From assembly GCF_004803895.1 (NCBI RefSeq), contig NZ_CP021978.1:2976001-3040000 (forward strand): a DNA stretch of 64,000 bases, read 5' to 3'. Each line of letters begins with the position of its first letter. The first letter of the stretch is position 1. The translations under genes were made by a program, and so were the position numbers. Source of the DNA: Streptomyces hawaiiensis (GTDB taxonomy: Bacteria > Actinomycetota > Actinomycetes > Streptomycetales > Streptomycetaceae). The notes below the pieces were generated by a model that did no database searches, was not told where the DNA came from, and worked only from the letters and a program-made list of their open reading frames with translations. This document shows positions 32,199 through 41,010 of this stretch, in pieces.

Positions 32199-32888
32199 GT
32201 GGACTGGCGCGTGTTCGCACGGGAGATGGCCTCCATGGCGCGTGACCTGCTCGCCCAGGAGTCGGTAGACGCCACGCTCGAGCACATCACCAGAGCGGCC
32301 ACGGATCACGTCGCGGGATGCGACGCGGCCGGCATCCTCCTCCTGCACGGCAAGCGCGTGGAGACGCTGGCCCCCACCCACGACCTGGTCGTCGAGAGCG
32401 ACCGGCTCCAGGAGCGCCTCGCGGAGGGCCCCTGCTTCGACGCGGCCCGCACCAGCACCGAGGAGCGCGTGTTCCGCATCGCCGACTTCACCGCCGACCA
32501 GCCCCGCTGGCCCGCCTACGCCGCACAGGCCCGTGAACTGGGCGTGGGCAGCATGATGGGCTTCCTGCTCTACACCGAGGACGAGGACCTCGGCGCGCTC
32601 GACCTCTACTCACACCACCCGGGATCCTTCACGGACGACAGCGAGACCGCCGGCTGGCTGCTGGCCTCGCACGCGGCGATCGCCTTCTCCAGCGCCCGTA
32701 GCCACGCCCAGATGGAACAGGCCATGACCACCCGCCACGTCATCGGCGAGGCCATGGGCATCCTCATGGGCGGCCACCGCCTCACCGAGGAACAGGCCTT
32801 CGAGGTGCTGCGCCGCTACTCCCAGGAGAAGAACATCAAGCTCCGCGAGGTCGCCCGGCGGGTCTGCGAAGAGGGCCGCCTGACCTGA
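32199..32888 (+). CDS. GAF-ANTAR domain regulator
   Basis: A 229-aa protein. The GAF domain (about 20-155) has HVAGCDAAGILLLHGKRVE and LAEGPCFDAARTSTEERVF, like the sensor GAFs common in Streptomyces. The ANTAR domain (about 170-225) shows RHVIGEAMGILMGGHRL followed by AFEVLRRYSQEKNIKL and REVARRV. ANTAR proteins bind paired hairpins in nascent RNA and prevent transcription termination. The predicted role is signal-dependent antitermination; the ligand is unknown. GTG 32199 has AGGAGG six bases upstream. It is divergent from the DUF2975 operon. Confidence 0.93.
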   Translation: MDWRVFAREMASMARDLLAQESVDATLEHITRAATDHVAGCDAAGILLLHGKRVETLAPTHDLVVESDRLQERLAEGPCFDAARTSTEERVFRIADFTADQPRWPAYAAQARELGVGSMMGFLLYTEDEDLGALDLYSHHPGSFTDDSETAGWLLASHAAIAFSSARSHAQMEQAMTTRHVIGEAMGILMGGHRLTEEQAFEVLRRYSQEKNIKLREVARRVCEEGRLT

Positions 32889-32892
32889 CGGC

Positions 32893-32921
32893 TCCCCCAG
32901 CACACATTCTGAACTGGGGGA
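32893..32921. terminator. Hairpin downstream of the GAF-ANTAR gene
   Basis: TCCCCCAG (32893-32900) pairs with CTGGGGGA (32914-32921), five bases after the stop codon. The rest of the 230-base gap to the convergent radical SAM gene holds nothing else I can assign. Confidence 0.6.
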
Positions 32922-33118
32922 ACCTGGCCGAGGCGGCCCCCCGGGGGAGCGTCACCAACCCGACCTGCTCAGCGAGTCCCCCTCAGAGCGGGCCTCTCAC
33001 CTCCCAGCCCCCGCGCGTGAGGTGCGACGCGGGATCGGGGCCCTCTGTCGCTTCGTCGACCGGATGGACGGTGAGAGCGGATCCGGCGATTCCCGAGAGC
33101 CGTCGAGCAGACCAGCCC

Positions 33119-35128
33119 TCAGTGCCCGTGCCCACTGGGAGCCGGCGCCGCGTTCTTGACCGTCAGGGGCAGCAGCTTCTTGCCCGTCGGACCGATCTGG
33201 ATCTGGGTGTCCATCTGCGGACACACCCCACAGTCGAAGCACGGCGTCCAGCGGCAGTCCTCGACCTCCGTCTCGTCGAGGGAGTCCTGCCAATCCTCCC
33301 AGAGCCAGTCCTTGTCCAGGCCGGAGTCGAGGTGGTCCCAGGGGAGGACCTCCTCGTAGGTGCGTTCGCGGGTGGTGTACCAGTCGACGTCGACACCGAA
33401 CGGGGCGAGGGCCTTGTCGGCGCAGGCCATCCAGCGGTCGTACGAGAAGTGCTCGCGCCAGCCGTCGAAGCGGCCGCCGTCGTCGTAGACCGCGCGGATG
33501 ACCGCGCCGATGCGGCGGTCGCCCCGGGAGAGGAGGCCCTCGACGATGCCGGGCTTGCCGTCGTGGTAGCGGAAGCCGATCGAGCGGCCGTACTTCTTGT
33601 CGCCGCGGATCTTGTCCCGCAGCTTCTGCAGACGGGCGTCCGTCTCCTCGGCGGAGAGCTGCGGGGCCCACTGGAAGGGCGTGTGCGGCTTGGGGACGAA
33701 GCCGCCGATCGAGACCGTGCAGCGGATGTCGTTGGATCGGGAGACCTCGCGGCCCTTGGCGATGACCTTCGTCGCCATGTCGGCGATCTGGAGGACGTCG
33801 TCGTCGGTCTCCGTCGGCAGGCCGCACATGAAGTACAGCTTCACCTGGCGCCAGCCGTTGCCGTACGCCGTCGAGACCGTGCGGATCAGGTCCTCTTCCG
33901 AGACCATCTTGTTGATGACCTTGCGGATGCGTTCCGAGCCGCCCTCGGGGGCGAAGGTGAGACCCGAGCGGCGGCCGTTCCTGGTCAGCTCGTTCGCCAG
34001 GTCGATGTTGAAGGCGTCCACGCGGGTGGAGGGGAGCGACAGGCCGATCTTGTCGTCCTCGTAGCGGTCCGCGAGGCCCTTGGCGATGTCGCCGATCTCC
34101 GTGTGGTCGGCGGAGGACAGGGACAGCAGGCCGACCTCCTCGAAGCCCGTGGCCTTCAGGCCCTGCTCGACCATGTCGCCGATGCCCGTGATGGAGCGCT
34201 CGCGCACCGGGCGCGTGATCATGCCGGCCTGGCAGAAACGGCAGCCGCGGGTGCAGCCGCGGAAGATCTCCACCGACATGCGCTCGTGCACCGTCTCGGC
34301 CAGCGGGACGAGCGGCTGCTTGGGGTACGGCCACTCGTCGAGGTCCATGACGGTGTGCTTGGAGACCCGCCACGGGACCCCGCTGCGCTTCGGCACGACA
34401 CGGGCGATACGGCCGTCCGGCAGGTACTCGACGTCGTAGAAGCCGGGGACGTACACCCCACCCGTCTTGGCCAGGCGGAAGAGGAGCTCCTCGCGGCCTC
34501 CGGGGCGGCCCTCCGCCTTCCAGGCGCGGACGATCGCGGTGATCTCCAGGACCGCCTGTTCGCCGTCGCCGATCACGGCGCAGTCGATGAAGTCGGCGAT
34601 CGGTTCGGGGTTGAACGCCGCGTGGCCGCCGGCCAGGACGATCGGGTCGTCCAGGCCGCGGTCCTTGGCCTCCAGGGGGATGCCGGCGAGGTCGAGGGCG
34701 GCCAGCATGTTCGTGTAGCCCAGCTCCGTGGAGAAGGACAGGCCGAACACGTCGAAGGCCTTGACGGGCCGGTGGCTGTCCACCGTGAACTGCGGGACGT
34801 GGTGCTCCCGCATGAGTTCCTCGAGGTCGGGCCAGACGCTGTAGGTGCGCTCGGCGAGGACGCCCTGCTGCTCGTTGAGCACCTCGTAGAGGATCATGAC
34901 GCCCTGGTTGGGCAGACCGACCTCGTAGGCGTCCGGGTACATGAGCGCCCAGCGGACGTCACAGGAGTCCCAGTCCTTGACCGTGGAGTTGAGCTCTCCG
35001 CCGACGTACTGGATCGGCTTCTGCACATGCGGGAGCAGAGCTTCGAGCTGCGGGAAGACCGACGCAGCGACTTCGGCAGGCATGTCGCGCACCTTCGTGA
35101 GCTGGACTGAACTGACAGGGGTGACCAT
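33119..35128 (-). CDS. B12-binding radical SAM protein (TIGR03960)
   Basis: A 669-aa protein. A B12-binding-like domain (about 55-200) contains ALMYPDAYEVGLPNQG and VLAGGHAAFNPEPI. The radical SAM core follows, with the 4Fe-4S motif CTRGCRFCQAG near 290 and FAPEGGSERIRKVINK. A C-terminal Cys-rich stretch (CRWTPCFDCGVCPQ, about 625) could bind a second cluster or zinc. Family TIGR03960 pairs with TIGR03936 proteins, here encoded at 28625-29407; the reaction is not established. It probably starts at GTG 35128; an internal ATG is possible. Downstream it is convergent with the GAF-ANTAR gene. Confidence 0.92.
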   Translation of the reverse strand: MVTPVSSVQLTKVRDMPAEVAASVFPQLEALLPHVQKPIQYVGGELNSTVKDWDSCDVRWALMYPDAYEVGLPNQGVMILYEVLNEQQGVLAERTYSVWPDLEELMREHHVPQFTVDSHRPVKAFDVFGLSFSTELGYTNMLAALDLAGIPLEAKDRGLDDPIVLAGGHAAFNPEPIADFIDCAVIGDGEQAVLEITAIVRAWKAEGRPGGREELLFRLAKTGGVYVPGFYDVEYLPDGRIARVVPKRSGVPWRVSKHTVMDLDEWPYPKQPLVPLAETVHERMSVEIFRGCTRGCRFCQAGMITRPVRERSITGIGDMVEQGLKATGFEEVGLLSLSSADHTEIGDIAKGLADRYEDDKIGLSLPSTRVDAFNIDLANELTRNGRRSGLTFAPEGGSERIRKVINKMVSEEDLIRTVSTAYGNGWRQVKLYFMCGLPTETDDDVLQIADMATKVIAKGREVSRSNDIRCTVSIGGFVPKPHTPFQWAPQLSAEETDARLQKLRDKIRGDKKYGRSIGFRYHDGKPGIVEGLLSRGDRRIGAVIRAVYDDGGRFDGWREHFSYDRWMACADKALAPFGVDVDWYTTRERTYEEVLPWDHLDSGLDKDWLWEDWQDSLDETEVEDCRWTPCFDCGVCPQMDTQIQIGPTGKKLLPLTVKNAAPAPSGHGH

Positions 35129-35170
35129 CCAGACTAACGCGATCGCGGGGAGCCTCCGTACGCCGCAAGG

Positions 35171-36676
35171 TCACAGGCCCGCCGCACCGTCCTTGATCCC
35201 GTCCCAGAATCCGGGCAGTTCGGCCTCCACGCGCACCGCGCGCTGCTCCTCGCGCTCATGGAGGACGCCGTAGGTGAAGGCGCTCTCCCCCGCCGCGTGG
35301 GCGACCGCCGACAGCTCCCGCAGGGCCTGCCGGGCCATCACACTGTCCTGGTGTTCGCCGAGCAGGTTCTGCAGGGCCTTCATGGACTTGACCATGGTCC
35401 TGGCCGGCTTGCCGAGGACGGGTTCGGCCGCCTCCGCCGCGTAGCGGGTGCGCTTGGCCTTCTTGCGGGCCTCGTGCAGCGCGACGTCCCGGTCGGTGCC
35501 GGGCTCCAGGTCGGCCGCCTGCCCGATCAGGGCGGAGACCTTGCGGAAGTCCTTCCGCACGGCCTTGGCGATCGGCTGGTGGGGCTCCTTGCCGGCGGCC
35601 TTCAGCAGCGGCGGGTCGGCGATCAGCGCGTCCACGGTGTCGAGCAGGGTCAGGTAGCGGCGGGAGTCCAGGACGCCGAGGAGGCGGCCGCGGGCCCCGC
35701 TGTGCTCGGCGCTGGACCACGAGCGCAGGCGCTCCGCGAGCGGGCCGCGGACCAGGCCGTCGGGTGCCTCGTCGACGGCCGCGGTCAGCCGGTCGGTCAG
35801 CACCTCGCGGTCCCGGTCCAGGCCCAGCTCGCCGGCGAGCCACTTCAGCTCCTCGCCGATGGGGTCGGTGACGGTCCGGTCGAGGATCTTGCCGAACGAC
35901 TTGAAGGTGCTGCGCAGCCGGCGGGTGGCCACGCGCATGCTGTGCACGGAGTCCTCGACGTCCCGGCGGACGGCGGGGTCGAGCTCGACGATCGCGTCCC
36001 GCTGGGTGCGCACGTAGGCGAGCACATGGTCGCCGGCGGTCACCGGTTCCCGGGCGGGTGCGGAGGCGCGCCGCTTCTTCGGGGCCGTCTCCTCGAGGGC
36101 GCGGGCCAGCTTCGACGACGACGCCGAGGGCCGTACGCCCGCTTTGCGCAGCCGCTTCTCCACCTTGTCGAGCAGGGCCGGGTCTCCCCCGTCGGCCAGC
36201 TCCACCTCCACCTCGGTCCACTGCGCCTGACCGCCGCGGCCCGTGAGCCGTTCGGCGTGCACCGTGTCCACGCTCACCTCGGCGAGCAGCCGGCCGTCGG
36301 CGTCGAGCAGGTGGCGTACGTCGCGGTCGGAGCGCAACCGGACCATCGGTAGCAGCTCGCTGTCGCGGACCCGGGAGCGGACCAGCGCGGCCAGGTCGTC
36401 GGGGAGGGTGTCGGAGAGGGGGGCGTGGATCTCGTCGCGGACGTGCGGAGCGATCGGGAACTTCAGGTGCCAGCCCGCGTCGGAACCGCCTGTGCGGCGG
36501 CGCAGGGTGACGGACGACGCGGCGAGGCGTTCGTCGCCGGTGTCGTGGTAGGTGGCGTCGAGGTGGGCCACGCCCTTGTCGACCACGGCCGCGACCCCGG
36601 CGACTCCGGTCAGGTCGGGGAGTCCGCTGTCCGCCGACTCGTACTTCCGCTCGATCTCGCGCTTGCTGTCCGCCAT
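35171..36676 (-). CDS. CYTH-CHAD domain protein
   Basis: A 501-aa protein. The CYTH domain (about 1-200) has EIERKYE at residue 7, the triphosphate-tunnel signature, with TLRRRTGG, WHLKFP, and EVEVELADG supplying metal- and phosphate-binding residues. The CHAD domain (about 215-490) has VHSMRVATRRLRSTFKSFG and LHEARKKAKRTRYAAEA, basic helices that bind polyphosphate. CYTH enzymes hydrolyse tri- or polyphosphates. The combination predicts a cytosolic polyphosphate-binding or hydrolysing protein. It lies between the radical SAM gene and rodA. A regulatory link to the morphogene cluster is only positional. Confidence 0.93.
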   Translation of the reverse strand: MADSKREIERKYESADSGLPDLTGVAGVAAVVDKGVAHLDATYHDTGDERLAASSVTLRRRTGGSDAGWHLKFPIAPHVRDEIHAPLSDTLPDDLAALVRSRVRDSELLPMVRLRSDRDVRHLLDADGRLLAEVSVDTVHAERLTGRGGQAQWTEVEVELADGGDPALLDKVEKRLRKAGVRPSASSSKLARALEETAPKKRRASAPAREPVTAGDHVLAYVRTQRDAIVELDPAVRRDVEDSVHSMRVATRRLRSTFKSFGKILDRTVTDPIGEELKWLAGELGLDRDREVLTDRLTAAVDEAPDGLVRGPLAERLRSWSSAEHSGARGRLLGVLDSRRYLTLLDTVDALIADPPLLKAAGKEPHQPIAKAVRKDFRKVSALIGQAADLEPGTDRDVALHEARKKAKRTRYAAEAAEPVLGKPARTMVKSMKALQNLLGEHQDSVMARQALRELSAVAHAAGESAFTYGVLHEREEQRAVRVEAELPGFWDGIKDGAAGL

Positions 36677-36731
36677 GAACCGAATCTAGTCGGCCGGGGC
36701 GCGGGGCGGCAGAGGGCCACCCCGCGCGGTG

Positions 36732-37934
36732 TCATGCCGACATCGGCCGCTGCACCCGGATCGACTGCAGCAACCCCACCGCTATCCACACGGCGAACAT
36801 CGATGATCCACCGTATGACACGAAGGGCAGCGGCAGGCCGGTGACCGGCATGATGCCGAGTGTCATGCCGACGTTCTCGAAGGTCTGGAAGGCGAACCAG
36901 GCGACGATGCCCGCGGCCACGATCGTGCCGTACAGGTCCGGGGTCTCCCGGGCGATGCGGCAGGCCCGCCACAGGAGGATGCCGAGCAGCACGATGATCA
37001 GGCCGCCGCCGAGGAAGCCCAGTTCCTCCCCCGCCACGGTGAAGACGAAGTCCGTCTGCTGTTCGGGCACGAACTGGCCGGTGGTCTGCGAGCCGTGGAA
37101 GAGGCCGGAGCCGGTCAGGCCGCCCGAACCGATGGCGATACGGGCCTGGTTGGTGTTGTAGCCGACGCCGGCCGGGTCGAGTGCGGGGTTGGCGAAGGCG
37201 GCGAAGCGGGCGATCTGGTAGTCGTCGAGCACCCCGAGCTGCCAGACGGTGACCGCGCCGAGGGTGCCCGCGCCGAGCAGGCCGAACACCCATCGGTTGG
37301 ACGCCCCGGAGGCCAGCAGCACGCCGAGCACGATGATGACCATCACCATGACCGACCCGAGGTCGGGCATCAGCATCACGATCAGCATGGGCACGGCGGC
37401 AAGCCCCAGCGCCTGCACGACCGTGCGGTGGTCGGGGTACTGCTTGTCGCCGGCGTCGACCCGGGCCGCCAGCAGCATCGCCATGCCCAGGATGATCGTG
37501 ACCTTGACGAACTCCGAGGGCTGGAGCGAGAAGCCGCCGGGCAGCTTGATCCAGGAGTGGGCGCCGTTGATGGTGGAGCCGAGGGGGGTCAGCACCAGCA
37601 GGATCAGCAGCAGCGAGAAGCCGTAGAGGACGGGCACGGCCGTGCGCAGGGTGCGGTGGCCGAGCCAGATGGTGGCGGCCATCAGGGCGAGGCCGATGCC
37701 GGTGTTCAGCAGGTGCCGGACGAGGAAGTAGTACGGGTCGCCCTGGTTGAGCTCCGTGCGGTTGCGGGTCGCCGAGTAGACGAGGAGCGTGCCGAGCAGC
37801 GACAGGGCCAGCGCCGACAGCAGGATGGGCCAGTCGAGCCGCCGCGCCACCGAGTCACGGGCCAGCAGCCGCGTCCAGCCGGAGCGCTCGGGCCCGTAGC
37901 CGGAGACCTGGAAGCTGTTCACACCGCCGGTCAT
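36732..37934 (-). CDS. rodA: RodA-type SEDS peptidoglycan glycosyltransferase
   Basis: A 400-aa SEDS polymerase with about ten membrane helices. Family motifs are GAHSWIKLPGGFSLQPSEFVK (partly quoted, about 125-144), LMPDLGSVMVM (about 187), and the C-terminal PLPFVSYGGSSM (about 372). SEDS proteins polymerise lipid II glycan strands together with a class B PBP. The gene overlaps the upstream pbp2 by four bases (ATGA), making a coupled RodA-PBP2 pair. In Streptomyces this gene (sfr) belongs to the mre cluster needed for spore-wall synthesis. Confidence 0.96.
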   Translation of the reverse strand: MTGGVNSFQVSGYGPERSGWTRLLARDSVARRLDWPILLSALALSLLGTLLVYSATRNRTELNQGDPYYFLVRHLLNTGIGLALMAATIWLGHRTLRTAVPVLYGFSLLLILLVLTPLGSTINGAHSWIKLPGGFSLQPSEFVKVTIILGMAMLLAARVDAGDKQYPDHRTVVQALGLAAVPMLIVMLMPDLGSVMVMVIIVLGVLLASGASNRWVFGLLGAGTLGAVTVWQLGVLDDYQIARFAAFANPALDPAGVGYNTNQARIAIGSGGLTGSGLFHGSQTTGQFVPEQQTDFVFTVAGEELGFLGGGLIIVLLGILLWRACRIARETPDLYGTIVAAGIVAWFAFQTFENVGMTLGIMPVTGLPLPFVSYGGSSMFAVWIAVGLLQSIRVQRPMSA

Positions 37935-40174
37935 GCTGGCAACCTCCGGCTTCCCCGGCGGCGTCGCCTTCGGGTGTCACGGTTCTCGGGTGTCGGCGGG
38001 GGCGCCGTCGCCGGCTGGAGCGGGTCGGCCGGGGCGTTCGGGTCCTTCTTGTCGGCCTTCTGGTCCTTGGCGGGGTCTTTGGAGACCTTCGGGGAGGCGA
38101 TGGTGCCGTCCGTCTTGACCTTCGGCAGGGCCTTCTGCGGGGTCGGCAGCAGGGCCTTCTTGGGGTTGATGTCGCCGTCCTCGGAGACGCCGTACAGCGC
38201 GTTGTAGATGTTGCGGACGGCGGGGCCCGAGGCGCCGGAGCCCGTACCGCCCTGGGAGATCGTCATGACGATCGAGTAGTCCTTGGTGTACGTGGCGAAC
38301 CAGGAGGTCGTCTGCTTGCCGTAGACCTCCGCCGTGCCCGTCTTGGCGTGCATCGGGATCTTGTCCTGCGGCCAGCCGCCGAACCTCCAGGCGGCCGTAC
38401 CGCGGGTGGCGACTCCCGCGAGGGCTTCGTCTATTTCGTCGCGCGTCTTCTGCGTCATCGGCAGCTTGCCGTGCGACTCGGGCTTGATCGGCGTGACGGT
38501 CTTGCCGTCGGCGCTGATGACGGCCTTGCCGACGGAGGGGTTGTAGAGGGTGCCGCCGTTGGAGATGGCCCCGTAGATGGTGGCCATCTGGATGGGCGTG
38601 ACGAGCGTGTCGCCCTGGCCGATGGAGTAGTTGACGGAGTCACCGGCGCGCATGCGGTTGCCTTCGAGGCAGTTCTCGTAGGCGATCTTCTCGGCGTAGC
38701 TGCCGTTGCGCTTGCCGGTGCGGCACCAGGCGTCCTTGTTGGCCTTCCAGTAGTCCAGTTTCCACTGGCGGTCGGGGACGCGGCCGGTGACCTCGTTGGG
38801 CAGGTCGATGCCGGTTTCCTTGCCGAGGCCGAACTGGTGGGCGGTCTTGTAGAACCAGTCGCCCGGGTTCTTCTTCGGCTTGGTGCCGCCGTCGCGCTTC
38901 CACTCCTCGTGGGAGAGCCGGTAGAAGACCGTGTCGCAGGAGACCTCCAGGGCGCGGCCGAGGCTGATGGGGCCGTATCCCTTGGACTCGAAGTTCTTGA
39001 AGACCTGACCGCCGATCGAGTACGAGCTGGAGCACTGGTACGGGCCGTTGAAGGAGTAGCCCGCGTTGACCGCGGCGGCCGTCGGGACGACCTTGAAGAT
39101 GGAGCCGGGTGCCGACTGGCCCTGGATGGCGCGGTTGAGCAGCGGGTAGTTGGAGCTCTTGCCGGTGAGCCGCGCGTAGTCCTTGGCGGAGATGCCGCCC
39201 ACCCAGGCGTTCGGGTCGTACGTGGGGTTCGAGGCCATGGCGACGACGCGGCCGGTCCTGGCCTCCATCACCACGACGGCGCCGGAGTCGGCCTTGTAGT
39301 TGGTGCCGGTGTTCCGGTCGTGCTGCTTGCGGGCTTCCTTCATCGCCTCGTGCAGCTGGTACTCGGCGATCCGCTGGACGCGGGAGTCGATGCTGGTGAC
39401 GAGGTTGTCGCCGGGGTGGGCCGGGTCGGCCTCGGCCTGCCCGATGACCCGGCCGAGGTTGTCGACCTCGTAGCGGGTGACGCCGGCCTTGCCGCGCAGC
39501 GCCTTGTCGTACTGGCGCTCCAGGCCGGAGCGGCCGACCTGGTCGGAGCGCAGATACGGCGAGTTGGTGTTCTGCGCCTTCTTGATCTCCTCGTCGGTGA
39601 CCGGTGAGAGGTAGCCGAGGACCTGGGCGGTGTTGGCCTTGCCGGGGCTCGGGTAGCGGCGCACGGCCTCCGGCTCGGCGGTGATGCCGGGGAAGTCCTC
39701 GGCGCGCTCGCGGATCTGGAGGGCCTGCTTGGCGGTGGCCTCGTCGGTGATGGGGATGGGCTGGTACGGCGAGCCGTTCCAGCAGGGCTGCGGCGTCTTG
39801 GCGTCGCACAGCCGGACCTTCTCCTGGACTTCCTTGGTCGTCATGCCCAGGACTTTGGCGAGCTTGGCGAGGACTTCCTTGCCGTCGTCCTTCATCTTCA
39901 GCAGGTCGGTGCGGGAGGCGGAGACCACCAGCCGTGTCTCGTTGTCCGCGAGGGCCACGCCGCGGGCGTCCAGGATCGAGCCGCGGACGGCGGGCTGGAC
40001 GACCTGCTGGACGTGGTTCCCCGACGCTTCCTTGGCGTATGCGGCGCCCTCGCGGATCTGGAGGTACCAGAGGCGTCCGCCGAGGGTGAGCAGGAGGGAC
40101 AGGACGAGGACCTGGATGACGACGAGCCGGATCTGGACCCGTGAGTTCCTGCCGGTCTCGGGGATGTTGGTCAC
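37931..40174 (-). CDS. mrdA: Penicillin-binding protein 2 (class B, MrdA)
   Basis: About 747 aa. One N-terminal membrane helix (LVVIQVLVLSLLLTLGG, about 18-34) is followed by the PBP dimerisation domain (RGSILDARGVALADN, about 63-77) and the transpeptidase domain. Catalytic motifs are SIFK (about 354; the serine forms the acyl-enzyme), SVN (about 511), and KTGTAE (about 609). The 70-residue C-terminal tail is Pro/Lys/Asp-rich and ends in an Arg cluster. GTG 40174 is chosen because GGGGGAGG precedes it; longer frames lack support. It partners RodA, with which it is translationally coupled, at the membrane. Confidence 0.96.
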   Translation of the reverse strand: MTNIPETGRNSRVQIRLVVIQVLVLSLLLTLGGRLWYLQIREGAAYAKEASGNHVQQVVQPAVRGSILDARGVALADNETRLVVSASRTDLLKMKDDGKEVLAKLAKVLGMTTKEVQEKVRLCDAKTPQPCWNGSPYQPIPITDEATAKQALQIRERAEDFPGITAEPEAVRRYPSPGKANTAQVLGYLSPVTDEEIKKAQNTNSPYLRSDQVGRSGLERQYDKALRGKAGVTRYEVDNLGRVIGQAEADPAHPGDNLVTSIDSRVQRIAEYQLHEAMKEARKQHDRNTGTNYKADSGAVVVMEARTGRVVAMASNPTYDPNAWVGGISAKDYARLTGKSSNYPLLNRAIQGQSAPGSIFKVVPTAAAVNAGYSFNGPYQCSSSYSIGGQVFKNFESKGYGPISLGRALEVSCDTVFYRLSHEEWKRDGGTKPKKNPGDWFYKTAHQFGLGKETGIDLPNEVTGRVPDRQWKLDYWKANKDAWCRTGKRNGSYAEKIAYENCLEGNRMRAGDSVNYSIGQGDTLVTPIQMATIYGAISNGGTLYNPSVGKAVISADGKTVTPIKPESHGKLPMTQKTRDEIDEALAGVATRGTAAWRFGGWPQDKIPMHAKTGTAEVYGKQTTSWFATYTKDYSIVMTISQGGTGSGASGPAVRNIYNALYGVSEDGDINPKKALLPTPQKALPKVKTDGTIASPKVSKDPAKDQKADKKDPNAPADPLQPATAPPPTPENRDTRRRRRRGSRRLPA

Positions 40175-40322
40175 TGCGGCTGCCTCCCCCTCTCGGTGCG
40201 CGTACGGATGTGCGGGTCCGCAGGTGCGTCCGGGTACGCATGTGCGGATACGAGTGATGAACGACCGGCCCACGAGCCGGCGTTCCTACGGGACCGACCC
40301 GTTCGGGTGAACTTCCCCGCGT

Positions 40323-40997
40323 TCACAGCCGCTTGACCCCCTTGATGCGTCCGGCACGTGCCATCCGCGCCCGGGCCGCCTTCACCCGCAGCCCGTTGCG
40401 CTGGCTGCCGATCTTCAGTCCGGTGCCGCCGGAGAGCCAGCCGGAGGAGATGTCCGTGGCCCTGGCCGCGGCCGAGGTCGACTCGGCGAGCGGGTCGTTC
40501 TCGGCACGCCGGGCCAGGGCCATGATCCCCGGCACGACGAACGGGGCGAGCAGCAGGTCGTACAGGGCGGCCGTGAACAGCAGACTGCCGAGGCCCACAT
40601 GGCGGGCGGCGGTGTCCCCGACGAGGGCGCCGACCCCGGCGTACATCAGGGTGGAGCCGACCGCGGCGGCGACCACGACGGCCATGGGGCCGGTCGCGGA
40701 CTTCAGCTGGCCCGTCTCTGGTTTCACCAGGCCCGCGAGGTAGCCGATGACGCACAGCACGAGGGCGTAGCGCCCCGCGGCGTGGTCGGCGGGCGGGGCC
40801 AGGTCGGCGAGCAGACCCGCGCCGAAACCGACGAGGGCGCCGCCCACGTGCCCGTACACCAGCGCGAGGCCGAGCACGGTGAGCAGCAGCAGGTCGGGCA
40901 CGGCGCCCGGCAGGTGGAGGCGGGCGAGGACGCTCACCTGGATCACCAGGGCGACGACGACCAGGGCGGAGGAGAGCAGGATCCGGTTGACGCGCAT
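40323..40997 (-). CDS. mreD: Rod shape-determining protein MreD
   Basis: A 224-aa integral membrane protein with about five helices (for example LLSSALVVVALVIQVSVLA near the start and LLFTAALYDLLLAPFVVP near 150). MreD bridges MreC and the RodA-PBP2 pair. The C-terminal 50 residues form a basic cytoplasmic tail (KAARARMARAGRIKGVKRL), longer than in E. coli MreD. The gene starts 13 bases after mreC. Identification rests on topology, the LYDLLLAPFV segment and synteny. Confidence 0.94.
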   Translation of the reverse strand: MRVNRILLSSALVVVALVIQVSVLARLHLPGAVPDLLLLTVLGLALVYGHVGGALVGFGAGLLADLAPPADHAAGRYALVLCVIGYLAGLVKPETGQLKSATGPMAVVVAAAVGSTLMYAGVGALVGDTAARHVGLGSLLFTAALYDLLLAPFVVPGIMALARRAENDPLAESTSAAARATDISSGWLSGGTGLKIGSQRNGLRVKAARARMARAGRIKGVKRL

Positions 40998-41010
40998 GGG
41001 GTGACAGCTC

